From contig JAJEKV010000030.1 of assembly GCA_021234155.1 (NCBI GenBank), positions 692,901 through 756,900 on the forward strand: a DNA stretch of 64,000 nt, written 5' to 3'. The notes below the pieces were generated by a model that was not told the origin of the DNA, did no database searches, and worked only from the letters and a program-made list of their open reading frames with translations. Made by a program: the position numbers and the translations under genes. This document shows, in pieces, positions 14,262 to 27,012 of the stretch. Numbering within the stretch: position 1 is the first letter of the stretch; each line of letters opens with the position of its first letter. This stretch comes from Isoetes taiwanensis. Its lineage: Eukaryota > Streptophyta > Lycopodiopsida > Isoetales > Isoetaceae.

Positions 14262-14950
14262 TCGCCTTAAACATTAGCAAACATAAAATATCTTTGAAAG
14301 AACTCTGAGAGCTTTCCAAAGATATAAATTTCATGAGAAACCGAAATGTGAGAGAAAGAGATATGAACAAAAATGTAATATGAACCACAAAGTGGTGGTG
14401 TAGGCAGAATCTGTGTTTTGCTATGGAATTACCATTCAAAGACATGCAAATCACATACCTTCAGAAAGATCACTGAGGGAGCTTTCAATCCAAACAAATT
14501 TCATTGAAACCGAGTTAGAACTGGCCAAATAATGATAAGAAATACGTGGACAATAATACCACGAAAGTCGGTTTTTGTGCCCCTGATTAAGAGCCAGAAA
14601 ATTGAGTTTTTGGCAGAGGAAAAATTATTGAAAGCATATACAAATTACATATCAATCGGAAGAAATCCGAGGATGACTTTCCAACGCAATAAATTTCAAA
14701 GAGAAACGAGTTCTTGATCTCCGGTGATATAATCAAAAGTGTTTGGGCAAGCACCATCACGCTTCGGGGTTAGTTGGACCCCAATTTGCAGCCAAAATCT
14801 GTGTGTAATCAGTGAAACATATGCAAATCACATACCTACAGAAAGAACTCGAGATGGCTTTCCAACGCAATGATTTCTACCAAAACGGACTTCCGGATTC
14901 GATTATGATTGAAAACGATGTGACCAGAGCTTCGCAGGCCTAGGGGTTTG
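14262..14950. repeat. Four diverged ~180-bp tandem units (satellite-like)
   Basis: A recurring module starts near 14262, 14442, 14636 and 14820, a spacing of about 180, 194 and 184 bp. Units 2 to 4 open with variants of ATGCAAATCACATACC. All continue with GAAAGAACTC-GAG and a CTTTCCAACGCAAT-like block, then AATTTCA-(N)-GAAACCGAG, and units 1 and 3 end with AATCTGTGT. A period near 180 bp is common in plant satellite DNA, but such units also occur inside retrotransposon LTRs. The copies are diverged, so this is an old or short array. Confidence 0.6.
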
Positions 14951-17540
14951 AGCGCCATAGAAGGGAAAACATGGGAACCTATTAGAAAAAAAAAAAACGA
15001 GAAGGAAAATTGCAAAATGCTTTTCAATAAATCCGATGCCCTAAATATATTCGCATGTCCATAAAACCAATGGTCAAAAATATTTTTTTCATTAAATCTT
15101 TTTCCTCCCACCAAAATTTAAAAAAGCATTTGCCAAACGTAATAAACTATCCATGTGAAGGACTGCGAGGAACGCTGCTTCTTTATGCCGAAGAACTCGA
15201 AAGCTTTTTGGCATAACCATTCTCGACATGAGTTGAGACAAAAAGGACCCTTTGGCATCTATGGAAGGAAATTTATCTACCTTTTCCAATTTGACCTCTG
15301 CAAAGTGATTCTATTACATATTTCACTCTATATGACGTACTAGTTTTGAAGGGCTTGATCCGGGTGATAATAAATTTACCCTGGTTATGCTGATATGGCG
15401 CAATCCCAACGGCAAATACAGTGACACCAATTCTGTTTGCTTTGTCAATGTTCTAAGATATAGAAGCTCCTAGCAAGAGGCCGTACAAAATGCAAAGAAT
15501 GCTGATTCTTTCAATTAACTCTGTGTCTTTGGAAGATAGCATTAGAAATGCTATTTTATGGACATGCTGTTGAAAAAATTTATCACAGTTCTATTATTGT
15601 GGATACAGTCTCTATACTCCTTTTCCATAGAGAGACGATGGACGCCTGATTCGCTTGGTTAATATGTTTATTTTGTTCGATTGGGAACCCTTGGAAAACG
15701 CTTCCTTAGCTTGACGTAAGCCTCCATGCTATTTTCATAAGATCACCTTTTCAAGCATATGTACGCAATGCTCCATTCCAGTATGTGGGAGCAGAAGACT
15801 TCGCAGAATTAGCAGGATCCAAACTCATGGAAATACATTGTGCTTGTCAGAAACAAAAAACGGGAACAGATGGACATAAAAATGTAGATCGACCTCAATA
15901 TATGTAAAGAGCAAATCAACCCACAATACACCTCATTTCTCTCAGATTTTTATTTTCCCAGGCAAGAAGCTGCATAAAAGATAAAGTAAAGGCCGCTGTT
16001 GCTGCTGAAGAAAGAAATCAGAGGAGGCCATAGCTGGCTTAAAAATCGCATCGCCATAGCTGGAGTAGTTCCTATAGCTCCAGAAGATTCAAAGAACTCG
16101 TGTCTACCAAATGGATCTCCCCATAAAAGCACAGAGAGACACAATGACCTTGTAGGAGCTCTTACAAATGCCTAAGCTACGAGCATCCATACTGCATTAT
16201 TGAGAATGTAACAATCATCTTCATTTAAATCATGTCGTTGTTCTCAACCACATTGTGATCATCAGTATTCCTCTTGGTAAGAGATGTGGCAGACATGGTC
16301 TGTGCCTTTACAACTCCCTACAACTCTCTGCTGATATTACTTTGTTGGGATAACCTACAGCCGACCTAGGTGGGAAGGCCACCTAGGTGGGAATTTTGCC
16401 GACCTACCGACCTATTCTTCCAAAATCTAAGTTTGCTCTTTTCTGCATATAATGCTTTAATACATCTCTATTTCTGAATAAACAGCAAATATAGATATGA
16501 TTATACCTCAAACAACTACAACTTCCAAACAAAGAAAGTACATTGTTCTTTTAAAAAATAAACATAAGAAAAGTATTAAAACATTTGAATCAAATCAACT
16601 GCATGTAAGATCCAACTATAGTCCAAGCAAGTGATGCTTAGTGGATTAATTATACGAATTTAATGTTCCTTATGATGTGCATGCAACCAATTCCATAGAA
16701 AGAAATCAATTATTGGTTGTGCTTACTATTATTAACACAAAGACCCTAGACTAACCGACCATATTTCCCTCAATAGTTTTGCAGCTCCCAACTAAGATTG
16801 ATGGTGGATTTTGATCTTTTTGCTGCATTGTCTATTTTTCCTGCCATCTTTAGTGGACTAGTCTGGTATACAAAGTCAGTTCCACAAAACGCCAAAGAGG
16901 CCAACAAACAATGCTCAAGATCAAGAGTTAAAAACAATTAGACGTGAAAAAAAGAAGCTGGAAGCACCATTGTAAGATCAATTCAAGAAATGCGAAAAAA
17001 AGCTCATTTGCAAGAACAACTGGGAGTGACAAACAAAGCTTTGAAGAGAAAATCCATCAGAAGGAACATCGGCAAAGGCGAAGAACAATGGTGAGCATTG
17101 ATGGGAACAAGTTTAGGTTAAAGCTAGAAAGAAATAAAAGCATACCAATGCAGGTTTTATTTTCCCTAGACATATGCTTACCTACGGTTGCAGAGCTTAT
17201 GGTGGTGGCTCCTGCAGATCAGATATGTTCTAGATTTCATATGAATCACATACTTGATTGCATTGTTTAATAAAGCATCTTATGCATCTTCAATGGTTAC
17301 GCAATCTGCCCATATCCAAAAATAATAATAGAGATCTGGCCAAGTATAAACAAGCCAAATATAAATTAAGAGTTCAAATTTTATCTATGATTCAAGCAAT
17401 TCTCTGAAAAATACTAACTCCCCGTGGAGTGCTAAGAAACAAAGCCAATCTACTCTAAATGTATCCAGCAATCTGTCCATTAAGAAAACCCTCTAAAAGA
17501 ACCTTACCTCTTGAAAAAAACTTCCACCTTTGCAATGCAG
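14951..17540. other. AT-rich intergenic, no gene recognised
   Basis: No frame matches a known protein. The longest open frame (16944-17270, plus, 108 codons) is lysine/arginine-rich at first and has no motif I can place. Around 16360-16410 the words CCGACCTA and CCACCTAGGTGGGA are repeated back to back, a short inverted/direct repeat patch. Confidence 0.4.
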
Positions 17541-17544
17541 CATG

Positions 17545-17745
17545 ATTTGGCACTGCAAGCAGGGATGATTTGGAGGCTTCGATGATCACCAAAATGCTCT
17601 GTTTTTACCTAAACGGCATCTGCGTCCTAAAAAACATAGGATGATCTGGCGCTGTGGCATTGGAACAGAGAGCTTCGAACTCAGGAAGAGATTTGGAACT
17701 CTGTTTTTACATAAACGGCATCTACGTCCTAAAAAACATAGGGAA
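17545..17745 (+). repeat. Tandem duplication, unit ~102 bp
   Basis: A ~42-base block (CTGTTTTTAC-TAAACGGCATCT then CGTCCTAAAAAACATAGG) occurs at about 17598-17640 and again at about 17700-17742 with only a few differences. The text before each copy (GAGGCTTCGA / GAGAGCTTCGA) is also related, so the duplicated unit is about 102 bp and present twice. Confidence 0.65.
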
Positions 17746-17825
17746 AATTCTTTTGTTGGATGGCTTGAGCCAAGCGACCTTGTCGTATTTGGCCGACTCC
17801 AATTTAGGTCGGAATCACCCGGCAT

Positions 17826-17848
17826 TTGGGGCCGACCGTCGGCCCCAA
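17826..17848. repeat. Perfect GC-rich palindrome, 11-bp arms
   Basis: TTGGGGCCGAC, one central base, then GTCGGCCCCAA. The arms are exact complements. It lies about 210 bases before the F-box start and could form a hairpin or bind a dimeric protein, but nothing else supports a function. Confidence 0.6.
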
Positions 17849-18055
17849 CTATTTCAAGAACAAACAAACAAATACAGAGATGAATGAAAAAAGGCTGTAG
17901 ATTGAAAAAGGCGAAAAGGAAAAAGGCGAAAAAGGCTGCAAGTGAAAAAAAAGGTCCTGCTGCAAATCCAACCGCAAAGAAAGGATAAAAAGCTGGGCAA
18001 CTTAAGAATCCAACCCTAAATCAGGTGGGAAAGCCGGAGCTTCTCTGTTGAAAAA

Positions 18056-19145
18056 ATGCTACTCAGGTCAATGGTACATCAAAAAGCTCGAATAGAATTA
18101 CCAAGCGAGATACTGGAAAACGTGCTACTCTATGTGGAGGATGTGGCCGATCTGGTTAGATTCTCAGTGGTGTCCAAATACTGGTACAGATACGTGCATT
18201 CCAAATCCTTTTTGAGAAGGGGACCCAAGTGCCCACAGAGACGGCTATGCCGGATTAACTACTGGGGAATGCTGGAATGGCTAGATTTTCCTGGAACAGC
18301 CCAGAATATAAATCCGCCAATATGGAAGACAAGAAAGGGGAGGACAAAGGGTGGAAACACGATGATCCAGAGCTCGCATAATCTAGTATGCACAGCCAGG
18401 GAAATTAAGAGAACCCAGAAAAGAACTCACCAGGTGCGGGTGTTTGATCCATTTAGCAGCTCTGCTCCGCACTGCTTATATCCTCCACCGCTGGAATACA
18501 TGACTACCTTGGCGTTTAGCTTTGATCCGGCAAGCAGGCACTACGTTGTGGTCCTTGGCGATGGCTTTCTTGAGGCGCTTTTGATTTATGAGTCTGCCTC
18601 TGGCGCCTGGAAACGCGCCCATTTTCCCTCTTGGAAACCCAGCTTGCTTTTCCAGGGCTCTTTTTACTCCATATGCACCAGCCTTCCATCCGTTACTTCG
18701 GGTCAGTTTGATATATACCAATACCACATTGCTTCCAAGAAAATAATTTCTCTAGAGCCCCTTTCCCAAATCTACCACCTTTGTGACTACCATGGTAACC
18801 TCTTAGTGGTTGGACTGCATTCCAAATCATTGTTCATTTCGCTCCTCTGCCATGAGACGGAACACTACGTTCCCAAGTTATTGTCTTCTCACCCTTGGAA
18901 GCACAGGTACTGTCAATACTCTTCATTCAGGGCAAGGTCTTCTATGTGTGCAATCAACTCACGGGGAAGGAAAAGTTATTACCCAGAAAGCATTAGTTTA
19001 CTGTCTCTCCACAAATAATTGGCAAAGTTTAAACAGCTCCAAAGTTTTGAGCTCCAAAGTTGTAAAGCCGAGAGCTGCTTTGCATAGGTGGTTAAAAGCT
19101 TGCCATTGTATATTGCCGAGCTTAGGGGTGATAGACTTGGTATAA
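18056..19145 (+). pseudogene. F-box protein gene, broken near its 3' end
   Basis: The start at 18056 gives a 320-codon frame ending at 19018. Residues about 14-52 ('LPSEILENVLLYVEDVADLVRFSVVSKYWYRYV') form an F-box, the motif that binds the SKP1 adaptor of SCF ubiquitin ligases. The rest resembles the single-domain beta-propeller or kelch-like C-terminus of plant F-box proteins, for example 'VRVFDPFSS' and 'LLIYESASGAW'. From about 18900 coding-like text moves between frames. 'GKVFYVCNQLTG' lies in one and 'VYCLSTNNWQSL' (reaching to about 19145) in another, while the first frame runs out at 19018. At least two small indels therefore seem to have hit the C-terminal region. No intron is evident. 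It could still make a truncated F-box protein, but pseudogene is the safer call. The target protein cannot be inferred. Confidence 0.72.
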
Positions 19146-19149
19146 AGGT

Positions 19150-20980
19150 TATCCGAAGGTTGAGCATGAAGCAAACTTTTCTTTGTAAAATAACAAATGT
19201 TCACAAACATAATGTTGATTAAAGAAGTTGCTAAATTGCATTAAATTGAATTGCACTAAATTTTATTGTCCATGGAGACCAAATGGTCTATGGGATCCAA
19301 TGCAACAAAGGTCACAATAAGCCCATTATTATGGGGATTATTCACATGCCCAATTAGTTTTCTCTTATAACTAGAACCATATCGAACTTTTACATGAAAA
19401 TAACTACATTATATATATTGTTGACAATTGGTGAAAGCTGACACAAGCTTTCAAATAATCACAAATATAAAACAATCAAAATAAACAACAAAAGTAGATC
19501 TAGTCTTTAGGATCACTCATCCATCCAAGGGGCTCAAAATCTTTCAGTATTAGGCTAAGACGGTGCTTCAAGCTATGACAAAGGCTTAAGGATTTAGGAA
19601 TGCACAAGAACCGGTTTAGAATGAATGAATATCAAGGATCGCTACTCTTATATACACGTTGATGAAGAGGCCTTTTTCTACAGAAGACCATTTCTGTAGG
19701 AAACCTTTTATGTAATAACATCTTCTAGAAAAAGACTATCAGGCGGATTCACTATCTTAGAACAAGTTATACCTTCTGGATTGTTACCAACAATGCGAAA
19801 TGATTTTCAGGATTTCCATCTGTCCTAAAATCGTGAAACAGAGCTGTGACCTGTTATAATGGCTGATCACCCGTTATCAACCTTTAATTATTAAATTCAC
19901 TTTTTATGGCTAAGGTTAGCTTAACAAAGAAAACATATTCATTCCATGAGTTATATGAATTGGTCGCTATAATTCCTCGTTGAGTTTGAGCCACTCCCTC
20001 GAGCGGGCATACAATGAGCTATGGTACATGCAATGGTGATGCACTATGGTACATACAATGGTGATGACCACACACATGGTAGGCAGCTCGCAAGGGAAGA
20101 AAATCCAAGCAACAGGAGCCGTGCTCAGATATTATCTACCTTTCTTGACAGAGGACAAAGTTTTGTCTTTTATAAAGAATTCAACTTCAGGAGAAAAAAG
20201 AGACCATGATGCAAGGCTGCCTGACTTTATCGATCAGGTGATCCTACTCAAGTGATCAACATCACTGCACATCTTCGGCACACCTCATGTAGGGATGCTA
20301 AGCAGTCACTGCATCCCACACGATGGGTAAGACGTTAAGGGAGGAGCATTTTCCATTCAAGAGGGCACATCAAGGAATATTCTTTGCAACTTGGGATGAC
20401 GAGCTAGAATCAGACATGAAGGTCACTCCAACTATAATAGCAGCATTTTAAAAAATCTCGGAGTCAACTAGAACGTGGAATATACAACAAGTAAGGAGAA
20501 TCAAACTAGAGCTGGGGTGGATGAAAACTTAAAGAAGTATAAATTTAAATATTTCTTTTTATTAATTTGAAAAATGGATGAATTAAATCCCAATAAAAAT
20601 CTTGTATTATAAATGTTGGGTACTTATACATGGTGCAGAACCTTAGTTTGAACGATGTTTGCTACTTTCCTGTGCCATTTGTGAGTACCTTATCTATATG
20701 CTTAAATATCGAACCTTCTAGGCAGACACAGACGACCTTAAATAATCAAACATCATCTTGGGAGATGATTGCTTCTAGTCAACAATGTTACTGGTGGGTA
20801 ACACCACTGCAACCAACGGCTGAGATCTGATCTCAACACTAATGAGGGCCAGGCGTCCCAGAGTCATCTGGAATCAGGAAGTTAATACTCCATGATACGC
20901 ACAATAGCCCAATAGCCGACCACGCAGGTTTCAGAAAACCTACTTCAACATAAGAAGTAGCTACTCTTTGGCCCGCAAGA
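19150..20980. other. Intergenic, no gene recognised
   Basis: AT-rich, with only short spurious frames. At 20013-20062 a 24-25-base phrase containing CTATGGTACAT and CAATGGTGATG occurs twice in tandem. Nothing else was recognised. Confidence 0.4.
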
Positions 20981-21965
20981 TGAAGAAGCAGATAGCCAAG
21001 TACAATCGAGTACCTTCTTTTCAGTTAGCCGGTTATCAGCATCTTCTCACAGGAACATTCCTTATTGCCCTTTGGTTCCCTTCCTCTCTACCATCCCTTC
21101 CCTTGTCTGTCTATGAAATTTCTTTGCACCACACCATTCTCTTCCTTAGATGATACACTATGAGCTTTCATATTACGTGGTTTTATTTTTTGATTCTCCG
21201 CATATTAAGTGCATTTAGATCGCTTGAATCCGCCATTGATTTTTCTACATCAGCTATGCTAAAAGTATGTGGGCATCTTAACTGCAATTGGTGATTAAGA
21301 AGTTCTATTTTATATTTTGCATAAATAGCATCTTGGCATGCCAAATCCAGTTGGGAAATTAAAAGATTTATTTTATGTTGGATAGATGCTTGATTTGTTC
21401 TTTTTTTACGTGTCACTAAATTGTTTTAGTTTATCTAGCGTATCCAGTGGATTGGAATTAGATTATCACCGATGCACTATTCTAATATTTGCCGCTAATG
21501 ACTTGCGCTCTTCTTATTCTAATATTTTCGCTAATGACTTCGGCTCCTTAATGCTAAGCCCGGGTTTCTTATGAAGATCCACATACCGCAGGTACTTTTT
21601 ATTTTTTTGTACCGCATTTGTGGAGTTTCGGATCCATGCATCTTTTTTCCTCCACTAAATTCTCTCTCCTTCCATAATTTTTCATCACCAATTTATTGCA
21701 TGCGCCTATACTTTTCAAATCCTACGTTATGTCGAGTTTGTTTGATTCAACACCCACGGTTTTGTCTGATTTTACACCGCATCTATCATCGCTTCTTGTC
21801 ATAATAGCGTGTAACTTTGTTTCCAGGAGCTTCTAATCTTCGGATCGAAGTTATTTATACCGCTTAATTCGTCAAGGTATTTCGTGGTTAACTATAGTAG
21901 GTCACTTTCCCTTTCCATTTGATTTATCTTAGACTTTTTCGCCATATTTCATTTTATCTGATCCT

Positions 21966-22011
21966 TCTATTCTATTCTATTCTATTCTAATCTATTCTAT
22001 TCTATTCTATT
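21966..22011 (+). repeat. Microsatellite (CTATT)n
   Basis: About nine consecutive pentamers of CTATT/TATTC type with one A-for-T style interruption near the middle. Confidence 0.85.
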
Positions 22012-24487
22012 GCATCTGTGGCAAAGCCATGCAGAATCGTTGGCGCTTCCATGCCGACTCACGTTCTTGGGCTGGATTTTTGCTCTGATTCTTTCCATAT
22101 TTTGTGCTTATTTTTTTAAACCAGTATAGTGCTTTAGCTCCTTGGTGAAGTTGTTCGTCTGTCATTATATAGATTTAGGTTCGATTCTTAGTTCCTGCAA
22201 CTGTTAACACTTTTTCCGTTGCCATCAAACATGCTATGGTCTATCTTTTCCTTCAAAATTGATTTTTCAATTTTCAAGTTTGACATCACATGCATATTGG
22301 TACTAGTCTTTTCCTTTGGTGTTGGTTTTTAGTGTCCAAGTTTGCCATCACATGCATATTAAGATGGATTTTTACGTCCATGGGACATATTGATACTAGT
22401 CTTTTCCTTTGCCATTACACATGCTTATGGTATTAATTTTTTTATTTCCAAGTTTGCCATCACATGCATATTGGTATTAGTTTTTCCATGATATTGGCAC
22501 TAGTTTTCGATGGGATTCTAATAACATATGGGGTTCGAGTTTGGGCTATGATGTAATCGACATATTTATTGTTTTTGAATTGCCATATAACATATGCCTT
22601 TACAAATTTTGGATGTTTTTATGAATGTTTTTGGGTGTTGTAGATCATTTTAGATCTGTTTTTATTTGGACATTCGTGCCTAGAGCTTTTGTTATTTTTC
22701 TTGCACATTTGACCTTCCTTCCTCACAATTTTCGTGCCCTTTAAGGTTCTTACGATATTGAGCCATATATATTTTCACTTAGATGCTTTATATAGAAGTG
22801 AATTGGTTGCATTCTTGATTCAAACGGTTGTGAATTGGGCGTGACGATGGGGAGTTCTCCTTCAGCTTTGTTCATGACTTCAATATCCCTCTTGACCTGT
22901 ATCTTAACTTTAGGATGGAACCCTTGCAACCTTAAACCTAACTTCATTCGTCGTTCCACTGTTTTAGTTTCGCCAAGGTGTTACTCAACGCTCTCATTTC
23001 TTTGGAGGACGTGCTTTTTGTGGTCACTTTTTATTTCACGTCGTCGTTATCTCTATCATCCCTAACGCTACATTTTCTTTATCTCTGACATCGGTTTGTC
23101 AACATACTCCATAGTCATTTTAACCATATACCCTTTCCTTACCTAATTTTGTTATTTTATGTTCTTGAAGGTTTTAACATTTGTATGGTGCCTCTTTCAT
23201 ATTATGCATTCTTCATAAAGCGTTGGTGATCCACATTGGAATTGCATTTCTAGCATTTGTTTTTCACGATGTGCTACATTTGTTGATTCTTATTTGGTCT
23301 TGCTTTTCTAGCTATGGTTTTCAATAAGATGCTATATTTGCCAGCCTAATGTTGCCATTATTTATTTGCGGCTAGTTCATACCAATGGGTTTGAGTTTGG
23401 ACATGCTCATCCGGATTGAGTCATGGTCATGTATGAATTTGGCATTTCTTTTTGCCCTCAACATCTTCTATTTTCCTACACACACAGATTCTATATTTGT
23501 GGTGAGATCTTCTTGGATATTGTTGAATTAATCCCCTCGAGTTGACTTCTTTCTTTTCTTTCTCATTTTGCGCTCTTTGAACTATGCCTTGTGCATGGTA
23601 GTGTTGGAATCTGTTAATCGTATAAAGGACTTTTCCTTATTTTTGTGTTTGCTCGTCTGGCTAAGGTCTATTGGATATATAAAATTTATTCTCTAGGTGT
23701 TCTATGGAGGAGTTATTGTTCCGAGGCATTCATTCGATGGGATTTTGACTTGCATATCCCCGTGATGGCTTTATAGAATAGATAGATAGAATTTTAACAT
23801 CATGCCACTAGGCATCATCCAACCTGACATGTGACCACACACCACACCTGTTACATTGCTTCGCTTGTGTCATTTTGTTTCATTTGTATTTTCATTTGCC
23901 ATTTCTACCACTTTCTTATCCGGGTTAACCCGTTGGATTCCACCCCCGATCTAGCCTCTTTGACCTCCATCTTCCCTTGACCCTTGGCCATAACTTCACC
24001 TTTGCTTTAGATCTCAAGTGTCTCGACCTTCCGTGATTTGAACATAGCCATCTTACTTTTTTTCTATATTTGAGCCCTTCTTCTTTGCAAGACCCATGCA
24101 ACCCCGGCTATCCATGGTGCATTTTGATCGCCCATGGTGCATCTATATGATTCGTGATTCCGCATAACACTTTTTCTCGCTTTTGGATTTATAAATAGAA
24201 GTTCTTGGTAGTCGAAGCTTTCGGTGTCCTTATGTAGTCCCTTACCAAAATGGTATCAATTCAAGCCATGGGAACGTCATTCCGGGGAGAGAAGAGCACT
24301 ATATATGCTTTCTTTTCAATTAGCCCGGTATCTCAGTATCTTCTCACAACAACATTACTTATTGCCCTTTGGTTCCCTCCCTTCCCTCCTTTTTGTTTTT
24401 CCTTTGTACCTTTTGTTGATATTACTCCTAAATATGTTTATATTTCATTTAACGTTCTTGCTATTAGTTATTATTCTCTACCTGTTG

Positions 24488-24705
24488 TGTGATGCTATTA
24501 TTATTTTTCCACCCGCTAGGTGATGCTATTATTTTCTCTACCCGTCGGGTGATGCTACTTTTATCTCCACTTTTGGGTGATACTATTATTTTTCTGCCCG
24601 CCAGGTGATGCTATTTTATTTTCCACCACTGGGTGATGCTATCTATATCTTCCACCCGTGGGATGATGATGTTTTTTCTTTTTTTTCATCAGTTGGTGAT
24701 GCTAT
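24488..24705 (+). repeat. GGTGATGCTATT minisatellite, ~33-bp unit
   Basis: The phrase (G)GGTGATGCTATT recurs about seven times roughly every 28-40 bases, each followed by a T-rich stretch and a CCACCCG/CTGCCCG-like spacer. The copies are imperfect. Confidence 0.7.
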
Positions 24706-25474
24706 TTTTCTATGTATATTTTGATATTAATGTCTCACGTTTTATAATTTGCTAGGTTTTATTTTCTTTTTTAGGTGGTTGCTCGCCCTGAGTGTGTGTT
24801 CTTCTTTCATTCCTTTAATAGGTATTTTCCATATCTTCTACTTTGTGCGGTTCAATATTCATGGATCCGTAAGGCAGTACATTCGGGCCGCCATATGTTT
24901 TATTTTCGCCTTCGCACCACCTTTAAAGTCATTGCTTACATTTTTTCAGATGTTTATCTTTCCGTCCTTGAGCATCCTCGAGGTCGTTGACGACGCATTT
25001 CTCATTAGGATTTTCCTCGCGAAACCCCAAAAGGCGGGTTTTAATCCCAATGAGAAGTCATCACCACCGGCCCTCACTCTTGCCTATGCATAGTGTATTA
25101 TTTCAGTTTTATGGGGTAGCTTCGATATTGTTCCTATGGTCGACTCCCCACTCATTTTCCTTAAACATTGTACAACTGTTGTTGTGATAAATGATAAGCC
25201 TTTGTCCTTGCGCAGTCTCTTTGAATGGGCATGCTAATTATATGTGCTCTAAAGTAGCAATAAAAGTAGATCTTCGATCCAATATATAGAAAGACCTTCT
25301 CGTGACACAAAGAAATGATAAAAACTGAAAAAACTTCAAAAGTTTGGCTTCAACTTATAAACCCAAAGATCACCGATCTCAAGCAAAATAACTTTGCCTA
25401 AATCACTTTCTCTAAAAGCATCCATGTAGTGCTCTTGATAAGTTTGATCATAATGGCATTAGATCTTAGGTGCC

Positions 25475-25690
25475 CATTTTCCCTTCCCTCCCCTCCATTT
25501 TCTCTCCCTTTTCCCTTCTTTTTCCCCTTCCTCACCCTTTCCCTCTTCCCTTTTTTCCCATGCCCTTTTTTTTTCCCTTTTCCCTTTTTTCTTTTCCTCT
25601 TTTCTCTAAACCTTTTGCCCTTCACATTCTCCCTTTCCTCCTTCCTTTGCCTTTTCCCCTTTTCTTTTTTTCCTTTCCCCAAGAGATCAA
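25475..25690 (+). repeat. Polypyrimidine tract ~215 bp
   Basis: Almost only C and T on the plus strand (runs of CCCTTTTCCC type). The long open frames here on both strands (Pro/Phe-rich on plus, Lys/Gly/Arg-rich on minus) are composition artefacts. Confidence 0.85.
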
Positions 25691-26371
25691 AGCATGACCA
25701 ATCACGAGATGGTGGGAAAGTCGATGCGATAAATCTCAACCTTCGGATGCAATCAGATGATCTTAGCCATTTAGATTAGGGAAAGACCCATGACACACAG
25801 GATACCATTATAATATAAAGATACCAATACAAGTGCCTTGACCAGATCAAGGGCATTCTGATAAAAAAACATGTATAATGTAAAAACTACTTCATAGATA
25901 TTTGATCATCTTAAGTCAAAATTCTATGCAAAAACAAAATGCAAAGGAACAACACTGAATCATTGAATCCATAATAGCACCATTACTTATTATGGCGAGA
26001 AAATTAAGAAAAACTGCCACATACTTCAAGCATCGCCAAGAAGGTTCATGAAATGCTGGCCTCCCGGCTTTCCACACTAAAACCATCAACAAGAGATGTG
26101 AAACTGGAGGGAATAAAAAAATTATAAAGAATAAAAATCAAAATAAAAGTCAGTAGTCATCACCTAAATCTTTTAGATGGTCGCCAAGAAGCGAACTGCG
26201 CCATCAAGCACAAATTCCCCCATGAACGTGCTAGGGAGCTATAAACAAGGCCATAGGTGATGTCCCGCCCAGATCTGGATTGTAGGAGCATTGCTTCACT
26301 TGTAAATCCAGCTTGCACTTGTTTTACTCATAAATCCTTCTTGCATCTGACAAATTGTCAATGCAAGAATC

Positions 26372-26472
26372 TGCACGTTATAAAACCTTGCTCAAATCCT
26401 CGACCTCGCTCTTGAAGAAGTGGTGATACATGCTGAAATACTATTAGGGTTGGGCCAAATATGGTATCAGAG
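26372..26472 (+). other. Possible LTR end and tRNA-Met primer-binding site
   Basis: TGGTATCAGAG at 26462-26472 is the standard plant initiator tRNA-Met primer site, 4 bases after a GGCCA that could end an LTR at 26457. A TATAAAA lies upstream at 26379-26385. No matching LTR start or retroelement coding was identified, so the 11-base match could be chance. The first base after it (A, where C is expected) does not extend the match. Confidence 0.35.
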
Positions 26473-26649
26473 ATGGGCATTTGAAATTGAAGGCAAAGAT
26501 TGGTCATTCACGTAAGAGATGAGAGATGATTCTGCCATAGAATACACACTTAAAAGAAATGTAAAAGAATTTGATGTGTCAGCGTGGCTGATATCGTGTG
26601 CCCTAAAATATTCGCATATGCGTAGGTATCATAACAACTTGTACCTCTA

Positions 26650-27012
26650 CATAAAGGGTGGGGGAGGGGGATCACTGGGTTTTAGATCCAGATTAAATCA
26701 TGTAATTTCTGTGTGTTTGTAATATGCAATGAAAATGTGCAGTGAAATGAGCCCTATTTATTTTTTCCAAATCATGACTCCTTATTTGCTAAATCCTTGT
26801 TTTGTTTGCTTCAAAAATAGAGCTTTGTCTTGGGGAGAGGGGGGGAGGGGGATTTCACTAGGTTTCGCACCCCATTAAATCATGTAATTTCTTATGTGTT
26901 TGTAATGTGCAATGAAATATGCAATGAAATGTCCAAAGGAAATGAGCCCCTCGCTATTTTTCCAAATCTTGGCTCCTCCTTCTTCCAAATCCTTGCTTGC
27001 TTCCTTCAAAAT
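26650..27012 (+). repeat. Tandem duplication, unit ~185 bp
   Basis: Copy 1 (about 26655-26817) and copy 2 (about 26838-27012) share GGGGGAGGGGGAT at the start, ATTAAATCATGTAATTTCT, TGTGTTTGTAAT-TGCAATGAAA, AATGAGCCC, TTTTTCCAAAT and a closing AAATCCTTG..TGCTTCAAAA. They differ by small indels, as expected of an older duplication. Confidence 0.75.

Larger units (their letters stand above)
20981..25300. other. T-rich repeat-bearing tract, no gene recognised
   Basis: The plus strand is strongly T-rich for over 4 kb. It contains a direct repeat of about 85 bp (near 21006-21095 and 24305-24390) with shared text such as CTTATTGCCCTTTGGTTCCC. It also holds a TATTC microsatellite, a CATCACATGCATATT phrase recurring between 22260 and 22500, and a GGTGATGCTATT minisatellite. 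The two ~85-bp copies, 3.3 kb apart and in the same orientation, could be decayed ends of one retroelement, but no primer site or coding motif was found to support this. Confidence 0.4.

Noticed and set aside
24250-24262. TGGTATCAATTC as a tRNA-Met primer site
   Set aside because: Only the first 8 bases fit the primer site and there is no LTR end next to it.
25398-25779. Overlapping open frames of 113-116 codons on both strands
   Set aside because: They fall in the polypyrimidine tract and encode only Pro/Phe/Leu or Lys/Gly/Arg/Glu-rich text, a composition effect.
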